Shown here: positions 22,029-34,564 of the stretch, piece by piece
How the letters are laid out: each line of letters begins with the position of its first letter
Position numbering within the stretch: position 1 is the first letter of the stretch
DNA from: Muricea muricata
Taxonomy: Eukaryota; Cnidaria; Anthozoa; Malacalcyonacea; Plexauridae
Assembly: GCA_963855995.1 (NCBI GenBank)
Contig: OY979727.1
Coordinates: 11,338,946-11,402,945 of the forward strand
DNA: 64,000 nt
Reading direction: 5' to 3'
Program-made: the position numbers and the translations under genes
The notes under the pieces: generated by a model
The model's input: the letters and a program-made list of their open reading frames with translations, nothing else
What the model was told of the DNA's origin: nothing
Database searches by the model: none

Positions 22029-22301
22029 GTTAATCATAGCTTTGTTAAATTGTGTGTATCCCGTTCGTTTTAGTTAGTAAATACGAAAATTTAAATATTT
22101 GCTAACCATTAGCAAATTCACGAGGTTTTATGTTCTTTAGAATTCATACAGTACTGCACAATAGTCATTCGCACAATTGCAGTAGACAACAGTGGTGTAC
22201 AATAAACGATTTTACTTTAGTCTTAGATTGTGGGAAACATACACATGGGAAATATACATTAAGTATATATATACATATATACGTAAAAGAGGTTCATTAT
22301 T

Positions 22302-22436
22302 GGGCCTGTTTCAAACGTCGAATGTTGCATGAACCGAATGCAATTCAAACAATAGATGGTTAGATGGGGTTTCTCATTATGTATTGTTTGAATTGATTTG
22401 GCACATGCACAATTCGACGTTTGAAACGGGCCTTAC
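22302..22436. repeat. Palindromic repeat inside Harbinger element
   Basis: The arms GGGCCTGTTTCAAACGTCGA and TCGACGTTTGAAACGGGCC are inverted copies about 135 bp apart, end to end, with further pairing toward the centre (CAATTCAAACAAT and ATTGTTTGAATTG). It lies between the two element genes. It may be a nested MITE or part of the element. Confidence 0.65.
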
Positions 22437-22650
22437 TTATGCTTTTTGCTTGTTTGGCTTACTCTTAGTACTCCACTAAATGTTTGCATATGCATTTGCT
22501 ATATAGGAAAGAAAATTGTGACTAAACATGCTCCATAAAAACATAAACATGCATATTTTTTCATGTTTTTTGCTGCAAACCTTGGGATGTATATCGTTTG
22601 TTCTGGAGACACACTTCGAGTGCGCGTGCTAAAAGTCTTTAAGACTACGA

Positions 22651-24000
22651 CTATTCAAAGACAAAGAAACGTACTATGTATATGTCAGCATTTGAAATGC
22701 AATTATTGCATTGTGCAGTATTTAAAATGCGAAATAGAATACAAATTAACTCATACAACACGCAACGAGTAATGAATGTCAGCCACATTGACAAAAGGTC
22801 AGAGTTTAGGGGGTGTCGTGTGGTATTGGGAAGCAAAATATGTCTCTGCGCCAAACACGCACACAATTCTGTAACGATTGGAAACATCCAACGCTGGTGG
22901 CGCCAAATATGGTGCACAGCGCCATACTCCTTCATTCGTCGAATGCAGTGCTCAATTCGCACCCTAACTCGATGAAGCTCCAAATTGAAGAGCTGTCGCT
23001 GTTGCCTGCCAGCTATCGCTGCCTCACGCCACGGTGTAAGAAGGGGATATTGTTCAGGGTAGCCTTTGTCTGCCAGGATATACAATTCGTGTGGGAGATG
23101 CAGTTCCTCTCCTGGTCCAATGCGTGGCATCATGTGGAAATGCGCGCTGTCATTATTGTGCCCCAAAAACCCCGATTGAATAAACACAATATTTCCGTGG
23201 TTGTCCATGATAATCTGCGTAGAAAGTTGTAACACCGACAATGGCCGCTATAAAAATGTTGTTGAGGCTCTATTCCGGGTCTTTGGATCTCGTGTCTAGT
23301 TCCATCAATAATAGCAACAGCTCCAGGAAATAATTCCCAGTGATTTGCTATGTCAATCCACTGCTGATGTGTAGGCCATTTTAAAGGTAAAATAGTGCCA
23401 TAATAATGGAACAATCATACGTACTTCTCTTTGCACCGTTGTAGGACTGATCATAAACATACCACTGAGAATGGCAACTTCAGGGTACATTCTTAGCCAA
23501 ATTATCACTAACAAAATCCTGTTACTCATGTCCAATATGTATGGGTAGTCCATCTGTCTTCTATCCCCCCCTTCTCGATTGTGAGTAAATTGTTGGGCCC
23601 ACATCATGCACAATCTGTAAAAAGGACTCGACACTTTCCCCCATTAACTTCCAAAACAGGTGTTCACCTAGTGCCTTAATTCATTGAAAAAGTCGCGACC
23701 ATTAAACGCTGAACGTACAACATTAGGAAACACTACTCCTTCGATACGTGCCCTTGGGATGCTGGCTTGGGGACATGTTGTTATCAAGAATAATAATTAG
23801 CAGAAATTCCCGAGTAATAAAGTAGCAGCTGTTAAAAGTGCATTGACATCGTTTCTGCCGTTGTTTACACAAATGTATCTTTCTTCTTCTAACAATTCAA
23901 TACTTCCACTCAGCACAGGTATATGCACAGACAATAAAGCATTAAACAAAACTGCTAAACACTGACAAGCGGTTGTAACCACATATAAGTCGTCCGCCAC
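22651..24000 (-). pseudogene. Harbinger transposase (HARBI1-like), frameshifted
   Basis: Minus-strand pieces in order: 24000-23797 (N-terminal, no ATG seen), 23634-23353, 23414-23130 and 23241-22651. The catalytic part matches the DDE nuclease of HARBI1: P-G-A-V-A-I-I-D-G-T-R-H, then G-H-N-N-D-S-A-H-F, L-A-D-K-G-Y-P, and R-I-E-H-C-I-R-R-M-K. Two frame changes are needed, near 23380 and near 23228, both at short T runs on the coding strand, so they may be true decay or assembly errors. In HARBI1-type systems this protein cuts and joins the element with help from the second protein. Confidence 0.85.
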
Positions 24001-24439
24001 AGCTGTGGACGTGGTTATGCTTTTGAACTTATTTCAAACGTACTCGTATAAACTTAGGGATAAACATTAACATAACTGAATATTCGTTCGTTTTCGTCAA
24101 CTTGTGCATGTTAACTACTACAACGGAAGATGGGGAACAGTTTGTGATGATAACTGGGACATTGACGATGCACGTGTTGTCTGTAGACAGCTTGGTTTTC
24201 GTTATACCTTAGATGTATATAGAGTTGCGTATTATGGCGGAGGAACTGGGCCGATTTTGTTTGACGGGGTTCATTGTTCTGGTTTTGAGTCATCACTATT
24301 TTCGTGCAGGCATGATGGAGTTGGAGAACACAACTGTGATCACAGTGAAGACGCTGGTGTTCGATGTGGAAACACTAAAAGTGAGAATAGACTACGCAAC
24401 GCTTTATAATATTGGTTGACAAAATGCGAGCAACATTTT

Positions 24440-24675
24440 AGAAACATAAAACGTTTTTTGTGTTGGTGTACAGCGATACTAACACGAGTGGAAATTTGAA
24501 AAACTTGAAATTCTGGGGAAACATCTACGGCGTCCGCAGGAGGTAGTGCTTCCACACAATTTTGAACTTTTAACAATTTCCACGATTTATGCCAAATTGA
24601 AGAACGGCGGGAAATTTTCCATGTTGACAGTTATATTACCACGGCTATTAACCAATGAGCGTTTAGAATTTACGT
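24440..24675. repeat. Dispersed repeat in SRCR1 intron (copy B)
   Basis: Counterpart of the 780-1030 repeat, carried by the segmental duplication, with small differences (C-TACGGCGTCCGCAGGAGG replaces the longer form in A). Confidence 0.55.
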
Positions 24676-25820
24676 TTAATTTGAACAGTGGTAGCGGTGG
24701 TGCATGATGATTACAGGTTTTAAAATAGCGTGATTTAGTGGGCAAATTCGAGCATTTGGTGCAGGACGTTATCTTGCTAGCGTCAAGCCAGACGAAGAGA
24801 GGTTATCCGGCTTAAAATATTCAAATCTCAATCTAACCGAACTTTATTTCACTTTTACAAGCCATATTTATCGTGGCTGTCCGAAGGGTGTTGTCCTTCT
24901 CTTGATTAGTTACAGCGCCATTTTTTGATCTTTCACTGATGCATCTGCATCCGCGGCTAATAATCCATTTTAGACATTTACACTTTGGTTAAAGTATTAT
25001 TTTAGTTATCATATCTCTTACAGATACGCATATCCTTTATAAACACCAAACCTAAAGCTTTTCTAAATAATCTAAAGGGTTTTTTCGGTGTTATATGCGC
25101 TGGTATAATAGGATATGTTGAAAAGCTTAAAAACGGACGTGTGTTTCAATTTTTTTCAAGGCCAATTTATAGTTTCCAGTATGTATTGCGCACTTTGTGC
25201 AGTATTGATCGGCAAATGCAGCATTGCTTAATGCAGCACATCAAGTTACATTTCGTAAGAAGAGAGAAAAATGTTAACATCATTTTAGAAAAGATCGTTA
25301 ATTTCAGAATTCTTGATCTCAGAATTCCTTGAAACAGCTAGTTTGTTGAAAATAGTTACAATTTCTTAAATTTGCCCTAATTAGCTAAAGTAGCTAAATC
25401 CTTAGAATAAGCTCCAATTTATTTTTCAATATTTCTCCTGTATATTCAATATATATATGCTTTTATAACTGTAAAAAATTGACCATTTGCTAGAAAGCAA
25501 CAAAACCATGTAAATTTAAGTCATTATGTTTATTTCAAATATCTGGCTGTCTAATTTATAGATTTGCATTAAAAAGCACCGGTGTAATTTGGGATGCAGG
25601 AGAACAGGTTGCATTCATGACTTTTGTATATTTTTTACGTTCGAGTCATTTTATAGCAAATAACTCATCTAAATAATTCATAGATTACCTCTCTGCTACA
25701 GCGAGCCGCTAAAAATTATCAAAAGTACTATATATTTGAGGCCAATAGTACTTTTAAATAGGAAATAAATTTCTCCGTACTGTAGTGTTGCCGTCACAAA
25801 GTATTTGCTCGTACTTGCAG

Positions 25821-25913
25821 TTCAGGTGTAATAATGGTCAAGGATGTAGGGATCGATACTATGTTTGTAATGGGTATCAAGAATGCTCCGATGGTAGTGA
25901 TGAATGGTATTGG
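25821..25913 (+). pseudogene. Orphan LDLa half-exon (copy B)
   Basis: It reads F-R-C-N-N-G-Q-G-C...[13 protein letters not shown] after CTTGCAG. Compared with copy A the last cysteine is lost (W-S-Y in place of W-N-C), the T-GTAATA donor has become TATAATA, and stops follow at once. This is decay of a module that cannot be spliced in phase with its neighbours. Confidence 0.6.
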
Positions 25914-26026
25914 AGCTATAATAATGGTCAAGGATCTATAGCTATGTACTGATAAAGGATCAAAAGATAGTCGACAAAATTCAGGACTATACGTAACCGT
26001 CAGCTTTTTATTTTTTCAATTTGTAG

Positions 26027-26347
26027 GGGCACGACTTGTTGGTGGCTCTCACAATTCAGGACGAGTGGAGGTCTACTTTAACGGCACATGGGGAACAGTT
26101 TGTGATGATGGCTGGGACATAAATGATGCTCGTGTTGTCTGCAACCAACTTGGTTTTCCAAATGCCGAGGATGCTTTTCAGGGTGAAGGTCATCATTTTG
26201 GTTATGGAACTGGTCAGATTTGGATGGATGAGGTCAAATGTAGAGGTGACGAGTCCTCGCTATCAGCTTGCTCTCGTAATTCGTGGGGACAACACGACTG
26301 CCGTCATGATGAAGATGCTGGAGTACGTTGTAAAGGCCTTAGAAGAG
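26027..26347 (+). other. SRCR domain 2 exon, copy B
   Basis: Almost identical to the copy A exon, phase 1-1, open throughout, with acceptor TTTGTAG and donor GTAATG. Good evidence for the recent age of the duplication. Confidence 0.88.
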
Positions 26348-28627
26348 GTAATGAAAAATAGTGTTTGTGAAAGTGTAAAGACAGCGAAAATCAGTTTGGC
26401 TATGTTACATGTCAGCTCAGAGTTACACACAACAGAAAATAATTGCCCTTTATTATTTACACTAGGCCCAGTATTTATACGACGGCCTTTATTAACCTGG
26501 CCTAGTTTACATTTGCAGACATTTTTGTGGCTTTGAAAATGGCGTCAACTATTCAACTGTTAAACGTTAACAACAATTGTGGTTGATCATGCTTCTTTAA
26601 CAGGCCTAGTAACGATAGACACATTTCACGGTTCATGGTTCAGGCGTCCTTTTCAACCACAAACGTTTGTTAGTTAGCGTTGTATGTTTTAGTATAGGTT
26701 AAAAGACTATAGGAAGTGATTTTATTCAACTGTGAAGACCGAGCGCGAAGCGCAAGATCTTTACAGTTGAATGAAAACCGATCCTCTGGCTTTTAACTTG
26801 TTTATATGCTCGAGAGGCCATATTCTTTTGTTTTTCGGAGGTCTTGCAATTAAAAGAATTAATTCTACAGTGCGTTTCCTTAATTGTTTATGTATAAATT
26901 TTTTACGAACTGGGGAAGTATTGAATAGGTTTAATTTCAATAGTTTGCCCTTTTTTGAGACTCTCTATATTGTTGTATTTGTAAAGGAAAATTAATGCTT
27001 TTTGTTGCAGTTGTCAGTAGGTGTTCATGCAAAGCTAGATCGCGTAAATCATGTCCTAATAGGTCATAAACGACAGTGTCGAAGAACTTTATATCACTCG
27101 GGATCGTTTATTCGACATACAGAAATAGCAAAAAGTCATGTTTTAGTGGTGACTATCGGTCGGTTAATATTTAAGAGGGCATATTTGATAGTTTGTCAGA
27201 TGATACTGAGATTGATAAACGAATACAGTCTGTTCTTTTAGCAACTTGTTACAAAGAAGAATATAATGCGCATAAAAGAACCTTCGAAGCTTGGCGTTCG
27301 ATGCTCTATTCGATGCTTCCCGATGCCTCCACACTCTACAGTACGTGTCGCCTGCCTAGCTCAATAACTCCATATCACTTTTTGTTTTTGAAATAAAAAT
27401 AAAGATGGAAGCGAATATTCTGCTAACTCAATGCGTGGCTTAATTTGCGTTATATAATACATCATCAAATTTGATCTGGTCGTTTAATTGGCTGCTTATG
27501 GTCAAATGCTGCTTATGCCGTGATCAAAATCCTCCTCGTACGACGATCGCAGCGTACTTTAAACAATGATCTGACCAAAACAAACATGGCGTAAATGGGA
27601 TTTAATTCATCTTTTGAAGTTTGAAATAAATTGTTCTTAAAAGCAATGGTCTATTTTGGTATTATATATATAAAACAAATAATGAATGTTTTTATTCGTT
27701 CAATGATTTGAATGGAACATTTGATCTCACCTCATGAAAATATTCTAACCATTGCAATCGTAAAAATTCATTAATATTTGTATACTATATTTTAGACGTA
27801 AAGTCTTCTGAGGTTATTATTTTCCGTAATTTCCTAGTAACAGGTTATTATTTTTCGTAATCACCTTCAACCCCGCATTCCCCCCCCCCCAAACAAATAC
27901 CACTGCCTGTATGCTTTTAGAATGAAGAAGGTTATTACGGGAAAATTATGGGAGCCGACGAAAAGAAAAGAATATGGTCTCATGAGTTTATAATCATGGA
28001 TAGAAAGTCTGAAAAGGTATAGCTGCCATTAAAGTAGTACCACTTATTCTTGGTGTTTCAGCTACAATATGTCAAAGCAGACTGGATTTTGGTTTTATGT
28101 TGGATAGTTCTGGCAGGGTTGGCAAGGAGAATTTTGAACGAATGAAATCGTTTGTAAAAAGTCTTACATACTATTACAAGCTTGGCCTGGACGAGACTCG
28201 AATCTCTGTTATGTCGTTTTCAACACACTCAGTCATTCAAATTTTGTTCTCGCAAGATTTGGAGCGGAAACAGTTCGATGCAGCTGTTGATGAAATTCCA
28301 TATTTGGCTGAATTGACTAAGACCGGTGAGGCTTTAGAAAAGGCGTACAATGATATGTTTAGTCCAATCAATGGAACAAGAGGAACAGGTACGGCTTCGT
28401 TATGGACTACAATCTCCAGAAATACTTAGGAGACTGTGTACTTTTATAAAGAGATATAAAAACCATCATTTGTACTTTATCAAGTAAGACATAGATATCG
28501 AAAAGGAGCGGTGTATGTCATGTATAAAGACCCCGAGAATGCTGGGAATGCGTTGCGTTCGAAGGCTTTATATGACATAAAACCCGATATTCAAATAGAT
28601 TTTCTAGCAAGAATCTGTCAGCTTTAA

Positions 28628-29333
28628 GAGGCTGTCCGCGTAAGAGCGGTCCATTCGTTTTCCCAGCAGAAATTAAATGTCCTTCTTAATTTTCCATTTA
28701 AAAGGACTTATTGTGTAAGTTTGAAAATGGGTATTCTTTTGAGCTAAATTATTTTTCCGTTCGGGTACAAAACCGAACTTGTTTTCTGGACCAGACACCC
28801 GTTTTGAGGCCGATTCAATGCCCCAAATTTGAGGAAATTGAGAGGCGCGCCGCAGGAAAACCAACAAGTGTCAGCAAAACATTTCTATACCACAATATTA
28901 AGATACATTTGAACAGTTCATGACCGCAAGATCGTGGACAAACATGAAAATATAAATAAATTAATCCCACTTGAAGACGCCCATATGCCAAGTCGATCTG
29001 AATCTATTAAAATTTGCCCACAATTTGAGGCTAAAATCTCGAATTCGGCGCCGATGTTGGGAATAAATTATATACTGTGGTAAAGATCTTATCTCGTGCT
29101 GGTAGATTATTATGTCAAAGTTGTGGGTATCCCTTTGAGTTTGACGCGAGTTGAAGTTCCTTCTTGGGTAGTACGCCATTGTTTACAATATCTTGTTGTC
29201 AAGTCATGGGCGCAGAGAAATATTTAAACACGCGTTACACTACTAATGCGGCATTCTCAAGTGAAGTATTTTATCTTTGAAACATATTTGACGTGTGGTT
29301 CTTTCAAACTTTCCTGCTGGGCCAATGTTTTAG
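28628..29333. repeat. Left TIR of the TTAA element
   Basis: About 700 bp, reverse-complementary to 34565-35273. It diverges after CCAATGTTTTA. Open frames in the TIR are mirrored in the other TIR and are not treated as genes. Confidence 0.88.
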
Positions 29334-29996
29334 TGAAAAAAATCTAAAGTAGCCGTTCTTCATTCGATTTCATCTGTTTCAAGAATTTGCAAAACTAATT
29401 TATATTATATGGCAATATAATTTTAACACTAAATGTTTGTATGCTTAAGTTTAAACAGTATCTTTGACATTTAGCAAATTTTCGCATGTCACATTTTCCT
29501 GCCGTACTTGGCTTGAATTTTTTGAAGTAAAATGTAAACATGGCTCCGATCTGCCAAATAACAGAATGGCGTAATTACAAGCATGTCTCGAGTCAAAAGA
29601 CGCGACGACAAAATATGTTGCTCAAATAGACGAAGGTATCGAGTTAGCGCAAAACACGAATTTTTATAATGTTCCACTTTTAATATGGTTGATTAACTGT
29701 TTCATTTTATATAACTCAGGTGTTGTGGTGAATGGGTTGGTTCTAAGGTCTAACTGCAGGAACACTCCTCAATCATGCGCTTTATTCTTTCTGTTAATAA
29801 AGGCTTTGTGTCTCCAGCATAGAAATAATAGATATAGAATGGGTGCTTGGTAACCTAGCCGGTACCCAAATTGAAAAAAAAATTGCCCTTATAAATCCGC
29901 CATGTTGGATTTGTCCGAGGAGCGGTCTATGCGAATTACAGTGGGGCGAGTTTAATTTGCCCTTATAAATCGGCCATTTTGAATTTTAATGTGGCG

Positions 29997-32900
29997 TCAT
30001 TTGTTTACCTGAAAATAGATAGGAGCGCGCATTCTATATCTTTTATTTCTATGGTCTCCAGCCTTAGGAGATAACTCAAAAAAGTTACACATTTCTTTGA
30101 GCTCTTTCACCTTAAACTGTAACAGCTTGTCAAGTTTAGCCAGCTCGCAGATGCTGTACCCATCATACGTGATGGGGTGCTCCAATCCCACTTGAGCAAG
30201 CACCTCCTCTATGACATGGTTTCGGTGTTTCTCGTTCAGGAATCTAATTTCGTCCTCTAAGAGCTGTTCCTCGTTTTCTCCTTGTGGATCATCGCCTTCT
30301 AGTGCATTTCCTTGACCATATGTTTTTCGTTTACGCTTCTTGGCAGCCAATCTCGAGGAAAATGACTGAATCTGGGTCTTAGTCAACCATTCCTCCCTGT
30401 TGAATTTTCGGGTACCGTCAAGGTTCCTGGCAACTCTCATTTCCTTGGAAACTTGGTTCGGGTCGGCCTTTCTTCCTGTCAGCTCTCCTGTGTCAAAACG
30501 TGATTGAAGATAGGTTTTGACATTCTCACTGAACCTTGCGCCGCCTCCCCTTGGCTTTTGCAAAGCCCACCCACGAGACGCAGGAGTCCAATCGTGGTGC
30601 GAATAAGAGACTTGGTCTGGAATATTTGATGTTCTATTTACAGATTCAAATGACAGTGTTGCGAACTTATGTGCCCATGCTCGGCGAAGTTTGTCGTAGA
30701 TTCCCTCGTTTTCTTCGGAACTCAGCCTGTGGTTGCCAAAGTTTACATGATCTTGCAGCGCTTCAAGGTTTCCTGAAACGTATGAACACTCAGGTTCGTT
30801 GCATTGATAACTTGCTTCATCATCAACATCGGCTTCCTCTTCTTGCAAAGTAGGTAGCGTCATGGGTCTCGGTGTGACAGAGGAAAAGCCTTTTACGCTT
30901 CCGCTGTCCTTTGCAATGATAAGGCTTTCGCATTTGATATTCAGGGCGTCCCATTTGATTAGCTCGCCAGGACCAATTCCATAGGCACGGGATACGATGA
31001 TGCCCTCTGGTTGATAACAGAAGTTGTGATAGGAGTTGAATCCAGTCATCCGATCCACTGTGATGACTGCTTGGTTGGAATCTAGCTCACACACAGCAGC
31101 GGTTGTTCCCTTGACTTTTCTTACTTCTAGTGCACGGTGCATGTCCGAGGCACTCAAGATATCATTCCCTTCGTTGCAGTACCTAGTTAGAGCACGTTTC
31201 AATGGACTGATAATTCTATCGCATACGTCTTTTCCAAACTGAGGTTCAGAAAAATCGTACCTGCATGAATAAACAAGAAAAAACATTGAGTGCGATATAC
31301 CAATTAGTACAACGTTTTTCCTTTTGACCCCTTTTCGCGATGATTTTCCCAAGCATTCAAAATTGTTGTAGATTTTCAAAGCAGTATTAGATTGTTATCC
31401 ATTGCTCATACAACGTTAGGCGGAAATTAGAAAGTGAAGTCGGCATGGAAAAATGTGTATCGTCGTAAGGGAATTTCACTACCTAACTTCTCCTAAAATA
31501 ACGAGTTTCGAGTTATATAAAAGATATATCAAACGTACCTGAGAATCTGGATTCCGATGTGCTTGCCGATTTCACTGACAGCTGCAATAAGGTTATTGTT
31601 ATGATAGCAGCCGGCTCCATCAGACCGGAGGTATGCCTTCGTGATCTGGGGCTTAGTGGCTTTAGCTGTTTTCAAGAGATGGCTGATAATGGAAAGCACA
31701 GCGAGCCAATCCTGGGCGCAGCTATCAAACAAGTGAACGTACGAGGCAACTTCGAGATCATGCTCTGTATCAGATGTCGAAATAATGCAGCTAACATGCC
31801 AGTTTAGGCCACGCTTGCCGTACCATTCTGATTGTTTCTCACGATATTTTTTTTGGATGAATTTCATCGCCCAGTCCATGATCACCAACACAGTATTATT
31901 ATCTAGGGACCTCAAAGCGTCTTGCTTGGCTCTTATCCTGGTTTTGTGCTCTCAGAATATGCGCTTTCCATTCCAACACCATATCCTTAGCAAGTTTGGC
32001 GTCATACAGAAGATCCTCTTTTTGTTCCTGTCCATATAGCTGCACTAAAGGTGAGCTAATTTGTGTTTGGATGGAGGTCAGCGTGCTCTTCAATAACTCA
32101 CATTGAGGACATTCTGTGCCATGGGGATGGTCGCATTCTGTTTTAAACGCGCTATTCTGATCATCACTGAGTGCGTAACGCTTGCAATGGTCAGGACAGG
32201 TACTCTCATTCTCTCTGCAGTGTGCACGATATTCTGTTTTCAGATAACGCTTACCGTCTTTCAAATTCGTACGCATTGTCTCGCACCAGCCCCGTTCGGA
32301 TCCAGACTGTTCCAGGTCGTCTACAATTTTGTGAAGCATGTCAAAACCATCGGCACCGCTTGCTGCAATGTTATCAAGTCCCTGCAGTGATTTTCTTTGT
32401 GATGACTCTCTAACTTTTAGAATTTGAAAAAGCGTCGACCTTCCAAGCGGCTCGAAATGGTCATCACTTCAGTGCTTGAGATACTGTTCTATCACAGTGG
32501 ATCTGGTAACGGTGCGGACAACGTTGGGCATCATAATCTGCTCTCCCGACTCCAGCTTCAACATTCTAGTGCCATACGACACATCTTGATAGAAATATGG
32601 TTGGTCAGCAAATGTCAAAAAATGATTGAGCTTGGATAGATCTATTCGCGTCCTGTGGTGTACGATTTTCGGTGAGTTCAGTCCAGCACCAATGGATTTA
32701 GCATGTGCTCTCGCCTTTTTTATCTGCCGATCACTTAGTTTCTCGAAATCGCTGTGCATCAATTTCAGCTCTTTCGCTGTATACTTTGGTGCGTATATAC
32801 TGAGGATCTGTGTCTTAAGGCTCTTCGTTGGTGCGTTTTGGTAGGCAGCGACTAGTGCGTTTTCTGCGTGGGTACGAGGTTGGTTTTCTACTTTTCCAGC

Positions 32901-34065
32901 TACTGACGACTTTCGGTATGCCGCCAAGAGCTGATCAGATGCTTTTGGGGCAACTACTCGACACACTGCCTTACAAGCCTCGTCAACATGCATTTCCCAT
33001 CTCGCCTTCTCGTTTTCTGAAGCACTTGCCCAATCAGACTCAAGTTTAGATTCGAGAGGCTCCACTCTTGCATCTGACAGGGCCGCGATCTTAGCTATCG
33101 AATCATTGTAGGTGTTCAGTACCGCATCAGGACGTGACTCCGCTTCGTCGGAATTCTCGGAGTGGTCCACAGTGCGCCAATCACCCGGCGTCCAGTCGGG
33201 ATCTTCACTTGTAGTCGTAACCGCTGATGGAGTTGCAGGAATTGTATACGACGTTATTGCGCCAATAGTCACCTCTCTGCACTTTCTGACAGTAAGACAA
33301 GAGCAGGATAATTACATTCTAGCAAATGTTTGCATGTTACTAACGTAAACAAACTGCGTTTCACGGTTGCTTGCAAATGGTAATATCAAATTTACCTTCG
33401 TCGCCTTACACTATCATCTAGGGTGCCATCTCCTTTAAGGTACTGTAGCTGATATTCCTTTAGTTTTTCATTGTGTCTTTTCCTACAGCTGTTGCATATA
33501 GCTAGAAACAAATGTAACCCAAAAAATCGTTTAAAAATTTCCATTATGGTTTTAGCATCAATTTGGCATGATTCTAATGTTTGGAAAGAGAACAATTAAA
33601 GAAAATATATCGTGTGTTGCGCTGTCAGTAACGGAAGAAAAATTCGGCCTTACCCGATCCGACGGGAATAATGACAGCGTACATTTGCTGGACTTCTCGT
33701 GCTAACTTTACCGACACTACTCTATCGTTCTTGACGCCTTTTTTCTTTCCTCTGTGTTCAGGGTATTGGCATGCCGAACTTCGACTCTGATTTCCCCAGT
33801 ATTCGCCGAGATTAGCTCGATGTCTCGGGCATATAAACGTTGTTTGGAATTGTTGCTCCGTTGCGTAAAGGAAACCAGCCCGCATCATAATTAGTTCCCC
33901 TTCACTATTTATTCCTCCTTTTGAAAGATGACATCGCTGTAAATGGGCTGTTATATCATTTTTACATTCACTAAGAAGTACCAGATCTTGGTTGCCTTTA
34001 AATTCTCCGCAGGCGTCAGCATTACGAAAAGACAAAAAACACTTCACCGTCTTCGACGATGCCAT
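29997..34065 (-). pseudogene. Transposase-like protein with zinc fingers, TTAA element
   Basis: Minus-strand exons by splice sites and phase: 34065-33654, 33501-33396, 33285-31539, 31260-29997. The N-terminal part is rich in Cys/His pairs (C-P-R-H-R, C-Q-Y-P-E-H, C-N-S-C-R-K-R-H). The central part has L-V-I-M-D-W-A-M-K-F and L-R-S-D-G-A-G-C-Y, candidate catalytic aspartates of a DDE-type core. The C-terminal part has a C2H2 finger (C-N-E-P-E-C...H-V-N-F-G-N-H) and the block R-K-A-D-P-N-Q-V. I recognise this protein type as common in cnidarian and other invertebrate genomes but know no settled family name. An in-frame TGA at 32471-32469 and a frameshift near 31920 break this copy. Confidence 0.75.
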
Positions 34066-34564
34066 TTTGAATTTGAATAGTTTTTGCAATGCGCATAACT
34101 ACAGCAATACCTTGCGTGAGCTATATCTATTTATATCATCTATCCGTTATATAGCCAGCTCCAATTGTGATAAAGGCCAAAATAATGCGGTTTCGGTTTA
34201 TAAATAAACAGAAATATCTATATGTAACTATTTTTTGGTAATTCGCATCTCGATTTATTTTTGGACTATAAATATAATAAATCAGGCGTCGTGTGATGTG
34301 TCTCGTGACATGCCTATAATTAGAACATTCTATTTTTGGAGAGACTCTTGTTTATATTTTATTCATTTTACGTCCAGATAGGAAAATATATGGCAACTGT
34401 GCAAAATCAGCAGTAGAAAAGAATATACCAAGGAAACCAAGTGTGATTGTGGGTATTATGTTCGATATAAAGTACAGTACAGCTCTTGCTGCAAGTTCTT
34501 GAAACAGACATGTCTCGAAATTTTGAAATATCGAATGAAGTACGGGTTACCAATTTTGATTCTT

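Larger units (their letters stand above)
20472..24116. mobile_element. PIF/Harbinger DNA transposon
   Basis: A 3.6 kb element with TIRs of about 33 bp. The left end reads AGTTAACATGCACAACTTGA and the right end is its inverted copy with one mismatch in the first 20. Flanks read GTCT-ACT and ACT-ACAACGG, giving a 3-bp duplication ACT, the Harbinger norm; because the junction is ambiguous it can also be read as TACTA. It carries two genes as expected for the superfamily: a plus-strand accessory gene (20921-22028) and a minus-strand transposase (22651-24000). The paralogous site in copy A (451-466) is empty. Confidence 0.92.
20418..24380 (+). pseudogene. SRCR1 exon of copy B, split by Harbinger element
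   Basis: The left piece (20418-20471) encodes D-V-R-L-V-G-G-P...G-R-V-E-V-Y. The right piece resumes Y-N-G-R-W-G-T-V-C-D-D after 24120 and runs to D-A-G-V-R-C-G with the AAAA-GTGAGA donor at 24381. Removing the insert with one copy of the target duplication restores an open SRCR frame, so the exon was intact when hit. Confidence 0.92.

Noticed and set aside
22676..23232. Plus-strand frames opposite the Harbinger transposase
   Set aside because: The minus strand carries the DDE motifs; these are antisense shadows.
28673..29179. Short open frames in the TIRs of the TTAA element
   Set aside because: They occur in mirror image in both TIRs, have no start context or motifs and lie outside the transposase exons.
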